A DNA stretch of 64,000 nt from Spirometra erinaceieuropaei (Eukaryota > Platyhelminthes > Cestoda > Diphyllobothriidea > Diphyllobothriidae): the NCBI GenBank assembly GCA_902702965.1, contig CACRXP010000016.1, positions 1,253,461 through 1,317,460 on the forward strand, read 5' to 3'. Position numbers and translations under genes: made by a program. The notes below the pieces were generated by a model. The model was given only the letters and a program-made list of their open reading frames with translations, was not told the DNA's origin and did no database searches. Below are positions 11,370-22,639 of the stretch, piece by piece (position 1 is the stretch's first letter; each line of letters opens with the position of its first letter).

Positions 11370-12055
11370 GTTAAACGGTGAGGTGGACATCTGGGACGTC
11401 AGGGTCTCCAGGTCTGACACGAAAAACAAGCCCTGGCGGACGGACTGCTAGATAAGCGTTGGGAGTTAGGTTTTGGTGTTATACCTGTTCGGTAGAAACG
11501 AACTACCACAAACTGTCAGTACCCTCAGAATACAGAATTTTATGTGATATCTGATGGAAAATTCTGGGTGAGACTGGTTTGGAAAAGTCTGTCGCGCTTC
11601 CTAGGCGCGAGAATCGACTAGAGTGGCTGCTTATGACTCATTTTTCGTCGCCAGTTGGTCAGAACCGAATTAGAGAGATTTGAGATAGTAACGCAGTCAA
11701 GTCGCTTCCCAGAATGGGATTTAATGATGCCCAGTCGAGAGTACCGCAATGGCCGGCCACCCATCTCCTCAATAACAGATTACGCGGCAGAATCCTGCCA
11801 ATGATCCTGGTGTCGTACCAAAAGCGGAACAGAGCAGTACGACCTCAAACAGTGTTCATACTAGATGGCTATTCGTTACTCTTGGATGGCAATAAGGGCT
11901 CATGTATTAACACGGTACGCACTGACAGGCGACAGAGAATTTCCGTTGAGTATCGACTGATTGGTTGATCGTGAGAAATTCAACCAGCGAAAATGCCTCC
12001 AAAAAGGAATCAAAAGCTTGCAGTAGGCTTCGAAACAATCATAACACCGATGGTG
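11370..12055. other. Receptor intron 2, no recognised feature
   Basis: Short open frames only. Confidence 0.5.
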
Positions 12056-12061
12056 TTACAT

Positions 12062-12091
12062 GCCCCCACCACCACGACCACGACCACGACC

Positions 12092-12132
<41 letters not shown>

Positions 12133-12140
12133 CACCACCC
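12062..12140 (+). repeat. (CCACGA)n microsatellite
   Basis: About a dozen hexamer units with ACC interruptions. Read on the plus strand it gives alternating His-Asp, and on the minus strand poly-Val. I regard both frames as by-products. Confidence 0.9.
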
Positions 12141-12214
12141 TAAGACTATAAAAGTCTCGTACCGCCTCTTTCAGTGGCTGCAGACTTCTCAGCATGCCAG
12201 TAGGTGGCGGACAG

Positions 12215-12260
12215 TGAAAAGACCGGTAAGATGTGATTATGTAGTCGCACCTGATGGACA
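12215..12260 (-). repeat. Dispersed repeat family C, antisense fragment
   Basis: The reverse complement reads TCAGGTGCGACTACATAATC, shared with the copies at 12600 and 13520. Confidence 0.55.
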
Positions 12261-12449
12261 CAATACTGTTGGCCTACTTAATAATTTTAAGTTGGTGTGA
12301 TTACGGTGCCATGGTGTTGCTGTGCTTTGCGGTGTGTGTTCTGTTGGCGGCCTTGTTTCTTTATTGCCGTGTCTACCTTTTCTGGCCCAATGCTGGTGGT
12401 CCTTCTTGACTTTCGACCTGTGGTTTCCTTCTAACTTTCGCGTTGGATG

Positions 12450-12505
12450 TTTCGGGGTTAGGGTTTAGGGTTGTGGTTAAGGGTTGGGGTTAGGAGTTAG
12501 GGCAA
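12450..12505 (+). repeat. Interstitial telomere-like tract (TTAGGG variants)
   Basis: Degenerate GGGTTAGGGTTTAGGGTTGT-type units are present. They are too diverged and short to mark a chromosome end. Confidence 0.6.
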
Positions 12506-12597
12506 CTATTTCTCAACCACTCAGAGTACAACCCCACACTCACAATAGCTTCTGTTTTGCATACAATTGCTGGACCTCGTCGCCTGTGTGTTTCCCG

Positions 12598-12672
12598 GCC
12601 CCACTGGTCCCGTATTACAGATGGTTGGGTTTTGTTTAACTCAGGTGCGGCTGCATAACCGTATTTGACTGT
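12598..12672 (+). repeat. Dispersed repeat family C, copy
   Basis: CCACTGGTCCCGTATTACAG and then CTCAGGTGCGGCTGCATAAC match the copy at 13520. Confidence 0.65.
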
Positions 12673-13517
12673 TTTTAAAATCAAATTAGTAGTTAAAGAA
12701 TAACGGGCGAAAAAATGTTGGTTGACACGGGGTAAGGAAAATACCCCCGATGCCTATTTTGGAACTTTCCCCACCTAACTTGGGGAAGAGAAAAATTTCG
12801 TGTACAAGATAGAACAATTTCAGATCCGAACCGCTCGGAACTCTACCTAACAGATCATTTTACGCAAAACACGATTTAAAAAGTACAAGTGATCAAAGGC
12901 TCAATGACATTAGCAAAGCGTCAGCAGTACGCAACTGTCAGGCCTCAATTCCTCATCCTGTTGCACCATTTCAAACCCTTTATCAGTCTTTCGAAATGCT
13001 GAAAGGTCTCTGTTAAAAAGATAATGATTTAATGTCGCATCTTCTAATTTTGCCTGACTTCTATTTGTCGTCAGTGCCTGGGTATCCCCGCTTCGGACCG
13101 ACGGTCAATTTCTGTCGATACGAATTTTTTTATCCATTAACGTAGACTGGAGCTAATCTCTGGGCATCGATCGTGTGCGCGTGTCTGAGAACTGGTTTAC
13201 GATGTCTTAACATTAGTTAACATTCGCTCGCAGTGGAACTCAAGATCTTAACTGCCAAACAGGAGGATGACGTGACTCCCAAAATTTAGCAAAATAAATG
13301 ACGGACAATTTTTTGAAAATTCTTTTGTTTCGCAGGCTCTCCCGGTTATGTTCAACACCAAAGCAACGTCGTCCATGTGGGCAGACCAGGACGCTCTGGT
13401 GATGAGTGGTAACATCAGAAACTCAGAAATTTGCAATGGGTAGCAATCTATTTTTTGTATACAGACAAGTAACATTTATGAAATTGACCTTCTGTCCAAC
13501 CTGTAAGAACTCCTACT

Positions 13518-13590
13518 ACCATTGGTCCCGTATTACAGGCGGCTGTGGCTTGTTTGCCTCAGGTGTGACTACATAATCACATCTAACCGA
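13518..13590 (+). repeat. Dispersed repeat family C, copy
   Basis: CCATTGGTCCCGTATTACAG and CTCAGGTGTGACTACATAAT match the copy at 12598. Confidence 0.65.
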
Positions 13591-13599
13591 AAGACCTCC

Positions 13600-15280
13600 A
13601 GAGAAGGTCCTGGATGTAGCGACTGGGTAGTTACAAAGCTGCTACTTTTGGGCGTGTTTGGACACTTATTTGACAAGTGGGTTGCCAAAAATCGGTCCCC
13701 AATCATAGTGACGAGTGTCGTTCGTCATGAAATAAATCTTCCATCGCGTCCGGTATAATCCAGACATTTTGAACTGTATGGGGACGCCCATCGTCAAACC
13801 ACTCCTCCTTTACGGCATCCTAAGCAGCCGTCGTCCGCAAAACACGGTTAAATCGGACCTTTAGACGACAGCTACATTATCTTTGGACATTCTAGGAGCA
13901 AGCATCACAGACAAAAGTAGTTTTCTTCCCAACATCAACAACCGTAACCTTCTCATGATAATCGCAATCATCACTGCCATCATCATTTCCTTCCTGATAT
14001 CAATAATCAGGCTTGCCAAGTGAGCGAAAAAGTGAAAAAAACATAGCTTATAAGTGTCTTTGGAAGATGCGGGTAGGTCGTCTGACCCAGCTCTAGAAAA
14101 CTCAATACACAAATTACGCCAAGACCGCTCGAAACGTAACTCAAAAAATAATTGTAAAACCGCGCCATTGGCCCGAATCGCTGACTTCTTCAGACCCCAT
14201 CAACTGTTTACTCTCTCAGTTCTCATATGTCAGCTAGCTGGCAATCCCCTTCGAACGTTTAAAAATCACACTATTGTAAACGTAAGCTTAACTCTATCAG
14301 GACTAGGGATACCTAAGCCAATTCTATGAATACCTGCGTTACAAATGCCCGTAAATTGTCTGAGGAGTTGACCTGCGCTAGCAAGCGACGGCAGTCATCC
14401 CAGAATATTTTGTTTGAGTAATCGGGGTTTCACTCGTTCGTTTATTATTGGTATTTTTCTCTTATCATATACAAAGGCAAGCGAACGTGCAAAATTGCTT
14501 CGCAAGTTTGACCACCAACCTTGGTTCACAACCTGTCACCTATCAGAACGAATGCCCTAGTCAGTATTATTCTACTCTACCTCAAATGTAAAGTTTCAGA
14601 ATTGTACTAAACTCTGTGCTAAATTGAATGCATTACAATTTTTTAAATGCAAAATGGATTTACATAATTTTATTCTTTAAGTCTCATCAGAATATTGTGC
14701 TAATACATTTGTCAGGGGTGACTGGACTTCACTTTCTAAAGGCCTCAACAAACACGTTTCTTTGCAAAGATTCTGAATTTTGACCTGTGGGGACAATTCT
14801 TTACCACATTAGTGAAACAATGCAGCAGTTGCCTAGCCACTGATAAAATTCAGCTTTCGGGAATAATAATGAGGGACCGCGGACACCACATGTCTTCTAA
14901 GGCAAACAGCGAAGAGGAGTAGAAGATTTTTAGGTAAAAACCTATTTTAAAATTTGGGTTAGACTGTGAAAGGCAATAACAAAGGAGCCCTGGTCCTTAA
15001 TCAATAGATTATACAAGTCTCAGACGCATGAACTAACAAAATAAAAGGTAAACCTTATGTTTAGAAATTGCATGTGCGTTTGCTTTTAAACAACGCGCCG
15101 AACAACATATATACGTTGCGTTTTTTCTGAGAATATCAGGTCGTTGAAAATGCCCGGCTAAGTATGGAACTGAGTAGACAGCACTATGCACAAAAGTGGC
15201 ACAAACGGGTAGTTTGTGAAAATGCAAAAACAGCATCCTCCTACTTTCTCTTCTTGAAAACATAGGGACGTATGGGTTGA
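13600..15280. other. Receptor intron 2, distal part
   Basis: AT-rich sequence with short open frames on both strands (for example about 13861-14329). No domain or repeat was recognised. Confidence 0.45.
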
Positions 15281-15289
15281 ATAGCTTAC

Positions 15290-15697
15290 CGAAGTGAAGG
15301 AAACTGAGTCCACTTGAGATATCTGTGATCGCCCGTAGGCAAGTTAAAATTATTCGATTATTGTATTCGACGGTTCCGCTTCGAGAAGAGCTTACTGTCG
15401 TTGAAAACTCCAATGTAGAGTATGAGGACAAGATAGTTTTGAGATTCCCCCAGGGATGAAAATCACCAACAAGGAGTCCGCACAATGTGTTGGAGGAGAG
15501 TATAGGTGCTACTGACGGGATAGAAATTCGAAGGTCCTTAAGCAAACACATATCGCACGCTTTTACTCCGTCGACTGACTCATGTGTGATAGAAAATTTG
15601 CTGTGAAGATGAACCGCTCGTTTCCACAAGACAGGAGGATTATCGCTCTTTTGCGGAAAAAACACCTTCACTGAGATATCCTCTCCGAGAAGCTTGC
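15290..15697 (-). CDS. TGF-beta type I receptor-like pseudokinase, exon 2 (N-lobe to helix E)
   Basis: This exon encodes the kinase N-lobe and hinge. It starts in codon phase 1 with GKLLGEDISVKVF, which matches the family pattern GKWRGEDVAVKIF, so the ATP-anchoring Lys of strand 3 is retained. A hinge-like LCGLLVGDFHPWGNL follows, like LWLVSDYHEHGSL, and then ISSGLSFLHF, like STASGLAHLHM. About 25 extra residues sit near helix C and the partner Glu is not evident. The acceptor follows a T-rich stretch (AG at 15699-15698). The donor is a strong GTAAGC at 15289. The last base G plus AC from exon 3 makes GAC, giving a seamless FLHFDLAGTRGRPAIAHRS. That phase agreement across a 10.2 kb intron is the main evidence that these are exons of one gene. 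Confidence 0.85.
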
Positions 15698-15937
15698 CTA
15701 AAACATAAACATTTTAAAGAAGATCAAAGAAGCCGTCAAGCAGTTTAACTTTTATAATTTACATTTCTAGAAAACGTCGAAAAAGTAAGCGACTCTTGGC
15801 TCAACTATTGTAATAATATTGATTTTGGATGGAGAGTTGGAGTATGTACATATCTAGAGAATATATGAAAGTGGCCAAAATGACCCGCATAAAATTATCA
15901 TCTGGTTGAAACTTATGTCCAAATGCAGATGTCATAC

Positions 15938-16958
15938 CCGAAAATACCAACTGGTTTTCGTGAATGTGTTGGAGCTCTCCGAATTCCAGCTGATGGAGAA
16001 GTTTTGTATGAACATTATATAGTAGATTAGTCGATGAACTATTACACACTGGCGGTGTTAAAGTTGTGTTAGTTGCGGTTTTGATATCACATTTGAGTTT
16101 CCATAAAGAATTAAGGGAGAAACGATTCAAGAATCCAATATCTGTTGTTCCATCCAGTTTCGAAGGTTTTTTTTGTCGAAGTAATTTTCGCGCAAGACGG
16201 AAAAGCATTACTGCGATTAATAGAGAAGCACATAGTATTATGACCCCTGAAATAACAACCGTCAGAAGTTCGGTTGTGCTTGCGATGTGCACTCCTTGAA
16301 TGGAATCATTTTCGTCACCAAGATACGGGAATGAGTTTCGTGAGCCCTGGTTCCACAGAGATGATTGACTATTTTCCGGGCCGACGGCATGACCTTTTAC
16401 CTCACTTGAAACATCTGGAGAATATTTGCTTTCTCCACTTTTGTGACTTGGAGGGAGTGGGGCGGCGGAATGTGTGCTTGTGCCAAAAGCAGAGAATGAC
16501 GATGCCAGGTCAAGATTGCAGAAGTTTGAGTCATTACAACAAGATGACGGCCAAAGAGCGGCTGCTTGTAAAAGATTATTGGCACAGGCAAATCTTGCAA
16601 CTCTTTCAGAAGTTAAACATCCGTATCGAAAAACCACAAATGGCTCCACATCTCGTGATGATTGAACGGGATGGTCGGAGAAATACTCCATAGCAGCAAC
16701 TTTCGAATTCTCCATTAAATGTTCACTTCGATCCCCAATTTCTTCAAAAACGACCTCTCTAGTTGCGTAACAGTAACTCTGTTTTGTTGAAAAACACATC
16801 CGTATATTCCTTGGAAGTTTATGCTTTCGCCGAATGTAATCGTCGTAGAAGCAGCCACTGTTCTCGTTACAAGCACAAACAAGGAACTGGGAAGTTTTTA
16901 AACCACTTGACAGATTGAAAAGTATTAAATATAGCAGAAAATTTAAGGAGAAGGTCAT
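15938..16958 (-). CDS. TGF-beta type I receptor-like protein, exon 1 (signal peptide, ectodomain, TM, juxtamembrane)
   Basis: The Met at 16958 was chosen because it begins a hydrophobic signal peptide (MTFSLNFLLYLILFNLSSG); an in-frame Met at 17036 is possible but lacks that form. The ectodomain starts with CACNENSGC, later has YGCL, and closes with CCNDSNFCN, the CC-x5-CN ending typical of activin/BMP receptor three-finger domains. A transmembrane helix follows (TELLTVVISGVIILCASLLI), then basic RLARKLLRQKK. The GS box (TTSGSGSG), which is phosphorylated in signalling type I receptors, is not seen. The glycine loop expected as GKGRYGEV aligns to HIHENQLV, with none of its glycines. The donor GTATGA after TCG G at 15938 has the phase of exon 2. 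Cell-surface location is inferred from the domain order. Confidence 0.85.
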
Positions 16959-17389
16959 TATTATGGCATAGTGGATCAGAGATAACCAGGTGTGTGTTAT
17001 CGCGCACTTTAAATTTGCAACTAATCCCAAGGTCATATAATGATTCGCCCAAGTGTGTCATTTAATCATGGCACTTAACAATCCTTTTCAGCGATTCCCT
17101 TCACTTCTCCTTATCTAGCCCACATTTTAACATCCAAACCTAGTCTTTTAACAGTCGCAGTTAAAACATCTACATCTACGTTCGTTTCTAACACCCTAGT
17201 AAGCCCACTTATACGGTTTGCGATTCCGTCCAAATCATTTAGACCAACAACTTCTCCACTTAAACCTACTTATCTATGTCTTCCTGTTAAATATTCCTAA
17301 CCACCCCCTAAAAAACAGGACGAATCAGTAACTGAATCCGACACTACCCAATTGGTGGTCTATTGAACATCTCTGAAGCTCTCCTCTCA

Positions 17390-17720
17390 ATGCGTCAGGG
17401 CGACAAGAAGGACTGTCGATTTTCTCTTCGCCATCAAAAGATCTTTCCTAGATATAGGTAAAGAGCTACTTGGAAAAGTATACGAAACCTTTATTCATTC
17501 GCAGCTGAAGTATGAAATCCAGGTCTGACGGCCCTGGCTGAGAAAAGATTAGGCCCAGCTGGAAAGAATTAAAGGAGGGCGACTAAAATCGTGAAGAGGT
17601 TCAAGACTTTATGTTACAAATGCAGACTTGGTGCCCTTAGCCTTTAATGCTTTTATCAGCTTCTTGTACTTCTCACACTTAAATTTTGTTGTCCATTCTT
17701 CGGTCAAACGAACGGGGCTA
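17390..17720 (+). pseudogene. LINE reverse transcriptase C-terminal fragment (CR1/Jockey-like)
   Basis: Readable pieces include LFAIKRSFLDIGKELLGKVY, ETFIHSQLKYEIQV and QLERIKGRATKIVK. These belong to the thumb/C-terminal region of CR1/Jockey-type LINEs. Stops interrupt it. Confidence 0.7.
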
Positions 17721-17927
17721 GTCTTCCAAAAATTGAAATTGTCTAAGGGCACTTTGTTGGAAAACTCTTAAGTACGACATACTTAAATACACGCTTTTCA
17801 AATTTCTATGGGTTCTAAGATTGGAAGCTGGCTACCGTCCCTTTTTCGCGTTTTAAATAGTTCAACACATACCCGGATTTCGACCCTAACTTGTTGATAG
17901 AAGCGAACAGGCGAGTCCCAGGTAGCA

Positions 17928-17984
17928 GTTCAGAAGATGAAGATGCGATCACTGGGACAGTGATCGCATCTTCATCTTCTGAAC
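17928..17984. repeat. Perfect 27-bp inverted repeat (hairpin), fused Penelope-type termini
   Basis: The arm at 17928-17954 begins GTTCAGAAGATGAAGATGCG. It is followed by the 3-base spacer GGA and an exact reverse complement at 17958-17984. The sequence resembles terminal pieces of the Penelope-like copies (AGAAGATGAA...CTGGGGCAG at 49551). The locus is flanked by a near-identical direct repeat (ACCCTAACTTGT) at 17883 and 17983. Confidence 0.85.
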
Positions 17985-18059
17985 CCTAACTTGTGTTGTT
18001 CGTCAATACAACGACGGTGTGGTTAGCTTTGGAGATTTAGGCCTCTTCCTTCATAGCTC

Positions 18060-19080
18060 TCATAGACGAGGTACTTCCGGGTTGATATGTAAGTGTTTGA
18101 CGGACTACTTTAGGGTGTCGTTGTAGCACCTTTTTGTCCTCCTTGTCAACGAGCACCAGTGGCTACATTGCCATAGAAGGGTCCTCTTGTTAGGCGCTCA
18201 TTATTTATCCTTGCAAAATGGTTTCTCCAGAGTAGTTGGATTTTTCTTAACCAGACGTGAATGTTGAGGATTCCGGTTCTTTCATGGACATTTGTGTCTG
18301 GAATCCTGTATTTCCATCTCAACTTCAGTGCTCTTCGGAGTAAGCTGAAGTGGAAGTACTTGTAATTCCTAGCCTGATTTACACATACTATCCAGGTCTC
18401 CGCATCCGTACATCAGTGCTGTCATGATGACAACTTTGTACACGTTTAGTTTAATGTTGACATGGAAACCGTGGAGATTCCCTGGTGATTCCCATGGTCT
18501 TCTGACGGATTGACTGGCTTTGGAAATCCGGTGGGGATTTCGTCGTCGATTATGATGCTGCGTAAGAGTTCACTATCCTAATAGACAAAACTGGTTTGGT
18601 TGTCGTTGAACTCAATGTTGAGCGACGGCTGGTGCATGACAACCCTTTGTTCTTGTTAATGCTCGGTCTAGGTTTAGTGCAGCTGGAGACGCAGAAGCTC
18701 AGGCTCCTTTGCATGGTTGATTCCTTCAAGTCACTGGACCCCCAGTCGTCCGCAAAGAAGAGTTCATGCGCAGTGGTTGTTTAAGTCTGCGAGAGCACTC
18801 CCAGTCGTCAAGTGTTCAGAGGCTGGCCGTCCGTCATGATGCTAGGGCTCTCGTTGCGATATGCGTCCGGCAGCATGGTAGAAAACACGGAGTTATAGGC
18901 AGCAGGGACGGGTGCGCAGCCCTGCCTCAATCCACTGACCGCTAGGAATACTTCAGAAACTGTCCTATGTCCGTGACCTGCGTCATCATCCACTCGTGCA
19001 GCTGACGCATCACTGCGTAGATTGTTTAGTGCACCCGAAATCCTTTATGGTATTCAGGAGCTTTCCATGATTCGCCTTGT
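18060..19080 (-). pseudogene. Non-LTR retrotransposon relic, third type
   Basis: On the minus strand the order is VSGLRQGCAPVPAAYNSVFS (motif B region, near 18920), LMPDAYRNE-like sequence, LFFADDWGSS (motif C, near 18765), QRSLSFCVSSCTKPRPSINK, and near 18350 VHERTGILNIHVWLRKIQL. This order of motifs matches a lineage common in invertebrate genomes that differs from the RTE-like and CR1-like copies here. Stops and frame changes are many. Confidence 0.7.
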
Positions 19081-19081
19081 C

Positions 19082-21301
19082 AATTCAATTCAATTCAATT
19101 ATTTTTATTAAAGACCCGTCGGGGTCCCTTCAAAGCAAGTAAAAATAAATTTACATGCGAATTTTAGACGAGGTAGGCAAAATCTGTACAAAGAGCAATG
19201 CATAGTTTTTGAGATTAGAAGTCCGTTAAGCAAAATGAAAATGAAAAAACGAGGGGTGAAAAAAAACCAAAGCAAAATTTAAAAATGATTGTATTAATTT
19301 AACAGGAGAAAAAAAAACCCTCAGAAAAATAGCATCAGAAAAATACAGGGAGGACTGGCCTGCATGTGGCGGTACAGAATGGAATATAGTCCGACATCAA
19401 CATGGCCGAAATAAATGTCAGCTGTATATGGCATTGTGTAACGGATTTCATAAAATGGTACGTAGGCGGGTCGGTCAGGACTGGCCTATATCGCCTTGAA
19501 TAAGAAAAATAAGTGGCGAAATTGAAAACCAGTCTCAAGCTGATAGGAACCCAGATGCGGTCGGTTTCATTCAACCGAGTCCATCCGAACATGGGGGAAG
19601 GGAGATGATACCAGATTACTAGTATATGGCGAATATAGAAGGCTTCGCCAAGAGCGTCGATGGAACGCATTCAGTGAGGGCATCATGAAGATCAGTCCCG
19701 AGGCGATAGGAATCCAGATGCGGTCGGTTAAATTCATCCGAGTCTAACCGAGGATGGGGGAAGGGAGATGCGACCAAACTACTAGTATATGGCGAATACA
19801 GAAGGTTTCGCCAAGAGCATCGATGGTGCGCATTCTGTGAGGGCACGATGCATGAACTGAAAAATTGGAATAATTAACATTTCTGGTGAGGGATCTTAGG
19901 TAGCGAGACTACTCATAAAGAAACGTGAACAGATACGGAAATTTAATAGCGGCATGCTAAATTCCCGATGGCCCTTTCTCAGTGTCATAGAAAAGTTGTC
20001 TGGGAAGGATGAGGAAAATAAAAGTTTAATCGAGTCAGTATTCAGATAAAGGCGTAGCCTTCTCTTAAAGGTGTGTAGATTTTCTGAAGATCTTATATTT
20101 ATTGGAAGGTTATTCCAGAAGAAAGTATACCTGGAAGCGAAAAAAAGGGAGCGCTTAGAGGTGGAGGACGCTGGAGGAGGTATAATTAGAGACGAATTGC
20201 GAAGATTGTATGGGCGACTACTAGGGATAAGTGTTGAAATCCGAGGAAAATTTGAACTATGATTAATGCGAAGAGGAGACAGAAGCCCGCTTCTAGTCTT
20301 CGAACCCATAAAAATTTTAGGTTAATTAGCTGGAATCTATCTGAGTAGGAGATAGTGGGATGTTGCCTATCTAAAAGTTTTTTAGAAAAACGTCTTTGGA
20401 CATCTTCAATTTTTAAACGACTGACTTCATTCATCAAACCAAAGAATGGGCAACAATACTCGAGAATGGGAAGTACAAACATACGATAGAGCCTTAAATT
20501 AATTTCAGGAAGATATAAATTTTAAGAAATAAAGCCACAAATCTGGGCAGCTTTGGCCGTAATTCTGTCAGCGTGCGGCGAGAGATCAAGATTACTAGTG
20601 TAGCTTAAACCTAAATCCTTGATGGTGGTACATTCAGTCATAGGCGTGCCTTGAAAGACCACTGGTTGGGGTAGCCTATCAGGTCCAAAGCAGATATAGC
20701 GACATTTAGACGGAGAGAATTCTATTAGTCATTTTGAGCTCCAATCTGAGAGAGCAAGCAAGCCAGCATGGATTTGCTCCAGGCAATGAAGGTTCGTAGA
20801 GTTTTTGAAAGAATATACACATTTGAGATCATCGGCATAAATAAATGATTGATAATGTTTAACTGCTGCCGAGATATCATTAATGTAAAGCAAGAACAAA
20901 AGAGGACCTAAAACGGTGCCTTGTAAGACACCACTTACAATAGGGCTTTCACTGGAAAGTGAAGATCCCACCAAAACCTTTTGTCTACGATTAGACAGGT
21001 ATGGCCTGAGAAAGTCTATTAGTGGACTGCGAATTCCCATAGCTTCCAATTTAATCAAGAGTCTTTTATGTGGCACTTTATCAAAGGCTTTACTAAGATC
21101 AAAATAAATAACTACAACAGATAGGTGATCATTACGAAGAGAGGTAAGTAGATCGAGAAACGACAGATGACATGTTTCACAAGAGCGATCTGGTAAAAAA
21201 CCATGCCGTCGAAGGCTCCCCTCAGATACTAAAGGATAGTGCAGTTGTTTGTTGTTATGTTCCTGCCTGCTACCCAGAAATCGCGCGATGTTTATGCTCA
21301 C
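19082..21301 (-). pseudogene. CR1-like LINE, 5'-truncated, minus strand
   Basis: The copy starts within the RT domain at 21301. It has FDLSKAFDKVPHKRLLIKL (motif A), VSGVLQGTVLGPLLFLLYIN (motif B) and FIYADDLKCVYSF (motif C) within an open frame to 20729. The C-terminal domain is broken: LPILEYCCPFFGLM and LKIEDVQRRFSKKLL at 20482-20340, then FFWNNLPINIRSSENLHTFK and RRLRLYLNTDS at about 20150-20040. Its 3' end is AATAAAAATAATTGAATTGA, a short AATTG tandem typical of CR1/L2-type ends. The 3' UTR contains a tandem duplication (19531-19850). Confidence 0.88.
19531..19855 (-). repeat. Tandem duplication in the LINE 3' UTR, period about 162 bases
   Basis: CCAGATGCGGTCGGTT, CATGGGGGAAGGGAGATG, CTAGTATATGGCGAAT and AGAGC-TCGATGG each occur twice in order, offset by about 162 bases, with moderate divergence. 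Confidence 0.85.
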
Positions 21302-21654
21302 TCGACTGTTGCCCCCAATACCAAGAAGCAGAGAAGTAGAACATGACCAGTCACGACAAATGTTTCCGAAATCCGGAAGTCGTTCTTTCTGGAAAAATAA
21401 CGCGTATTTGTGTCGTCCTAATGGGGTTAGCCTGTATTCGGGTTAGCCTGCGCTTCGAGACAAAAATTCCGGACGAGCTGGTCCATTTCGCGCATACACG
21501 GGCCAGTCAGGTTCGAGGGGAGCCCCCGATGGAGAGGCGCTATCATCATGTTGACAGTGTGCTAACGGCGTGCTAGAGAACGCTTACATGACCTCCAGTG
21601 ATTAGCTTGCTTTTGTTTTTGGGAATGTGGACACACCCAACATTGTAGAAAGAG

Positions 21655-22165
21655 ACACGATTGCTGGGACAAGAGCTTTATTTGACTGACGTTTTGGATT
21701 CCTGCACGAGGCCATCATCAGAGACAAAAGCAGATAGGGTGGTTCATGCACAAGGGGCTGCAGTATTTACAGGATGCAGTCGCTATGCTACCACATACCC
21801 ACGAATATTCACGGCTCCCCCTCCCCCTTCATTAGGGATCGTCGCACTAAGTGTGCTGGCCATTTGATAGCCGACATTCGCGTCGTTAATTGCTGATATT
21901 TTATCACGTGCGTTGGGTGCTGGTGTGATGATTGCTCGACCATCTGAATCACCGACATTGGGGTTGTGAATAGTGTTCACCTGTGCGCCTCCCGCGTGGC
22001 TAATTACTCCGCCTAGACGAAGCCTCAGCACCGAGTATGGAATGGGGACTTCACTGCACTTGTTAATGGACTGGTGGCCAGTAAACCATGACGCGGGCAG
22101 TTCGCGGACCACGCGATTGTCACATCTAGCGAGAATTTCGACCTCGTCGAATTTGAATGTGTGAC
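21655..22165 (-). pseudogene. Penelope-like element relic (C-terminal tail and terminal region)
   Basis: The minus strand gives HTFKFDEVEILARCDNRVVR, then WFTGHQSINKC, PYSVLRLRLGG and GRAIITPAPNARDKISAIND. This is the tail that follows the GIY-YIG domain in flatworm Penelope-like elements. At 21680-21725 a hammerhead-like sequence follows on the same strand (CTGATGATGGCCTC...ACGTCAGTC), and then GTCCCAGCAATCGTGTCTC, a terminal motif shared with other copies. Confidence 0.75.
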
Positions 22166-22174
22166 CGGATCTAG

Positions 22175-22600
22175 TCGAATAATAATAATACTAATAACTA
22201 TATTTAATGCCAGTTTACAGGGATTGTCAGGGATGGATAAACAGAAATACGTCCATCAGTTAAAAGAGGGACAAAAAAATAAAAAATAAAGGTGATGGTG
22301 GTTTTTCATTGTTTAAAGGGTTCAGAAGAAAAAAAAACTGCTACCCATGAATTGACAACAGTCAATAAAGGGAGAGGTAATTCTGCAGGAACAGTTCTCG
22401 CTGTTGGCTAAAGAAATTGTCCTTGATGGGACCGGCCATAGGGATCAGAGAACACAAACGCCATCGCTACGGTACATTCGGCAGATGGGTTCAAAACCCA
22501 GAATTTGTGGAATTTTTTTTAATGCAAAAAGCGATTTATAGTTCCCTTAAACAAAGGATAATTCTGCAGAGTTTACACATGCCTGGGTACTTTATTCCGA
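22175..22600 (-). pseudogene. LINE 3' end, antisense, same family as the 24900-27560 copy
   Basis: The reverse complement contains the codon region and 3' UTR seen at 27110-27560: AACTCTGCA-AATTATCC, TTGCATT-AAAAAA, the ACCGTAGCGATGGCGTTTG block, and CAATCCCTGTAAACTGGCAT at the end. The copy ends in an (ATT)n tract. Confidence 0.75.
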
Positions 22601-22639
22601 ACAGCAATTGCGTTCAGGGAAAAGGACCGATGATATTTA

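Noticed and set aside
12010..12300. His-Asp and poly-Val frames
   Set aside because: Translation of a hexamer microsatellite.
16274..16693. 139-codon plus-strand frame
   Set aside because: Antisense of receptor exon 1, which has a signal peptide, Cys pattern and TM segment.
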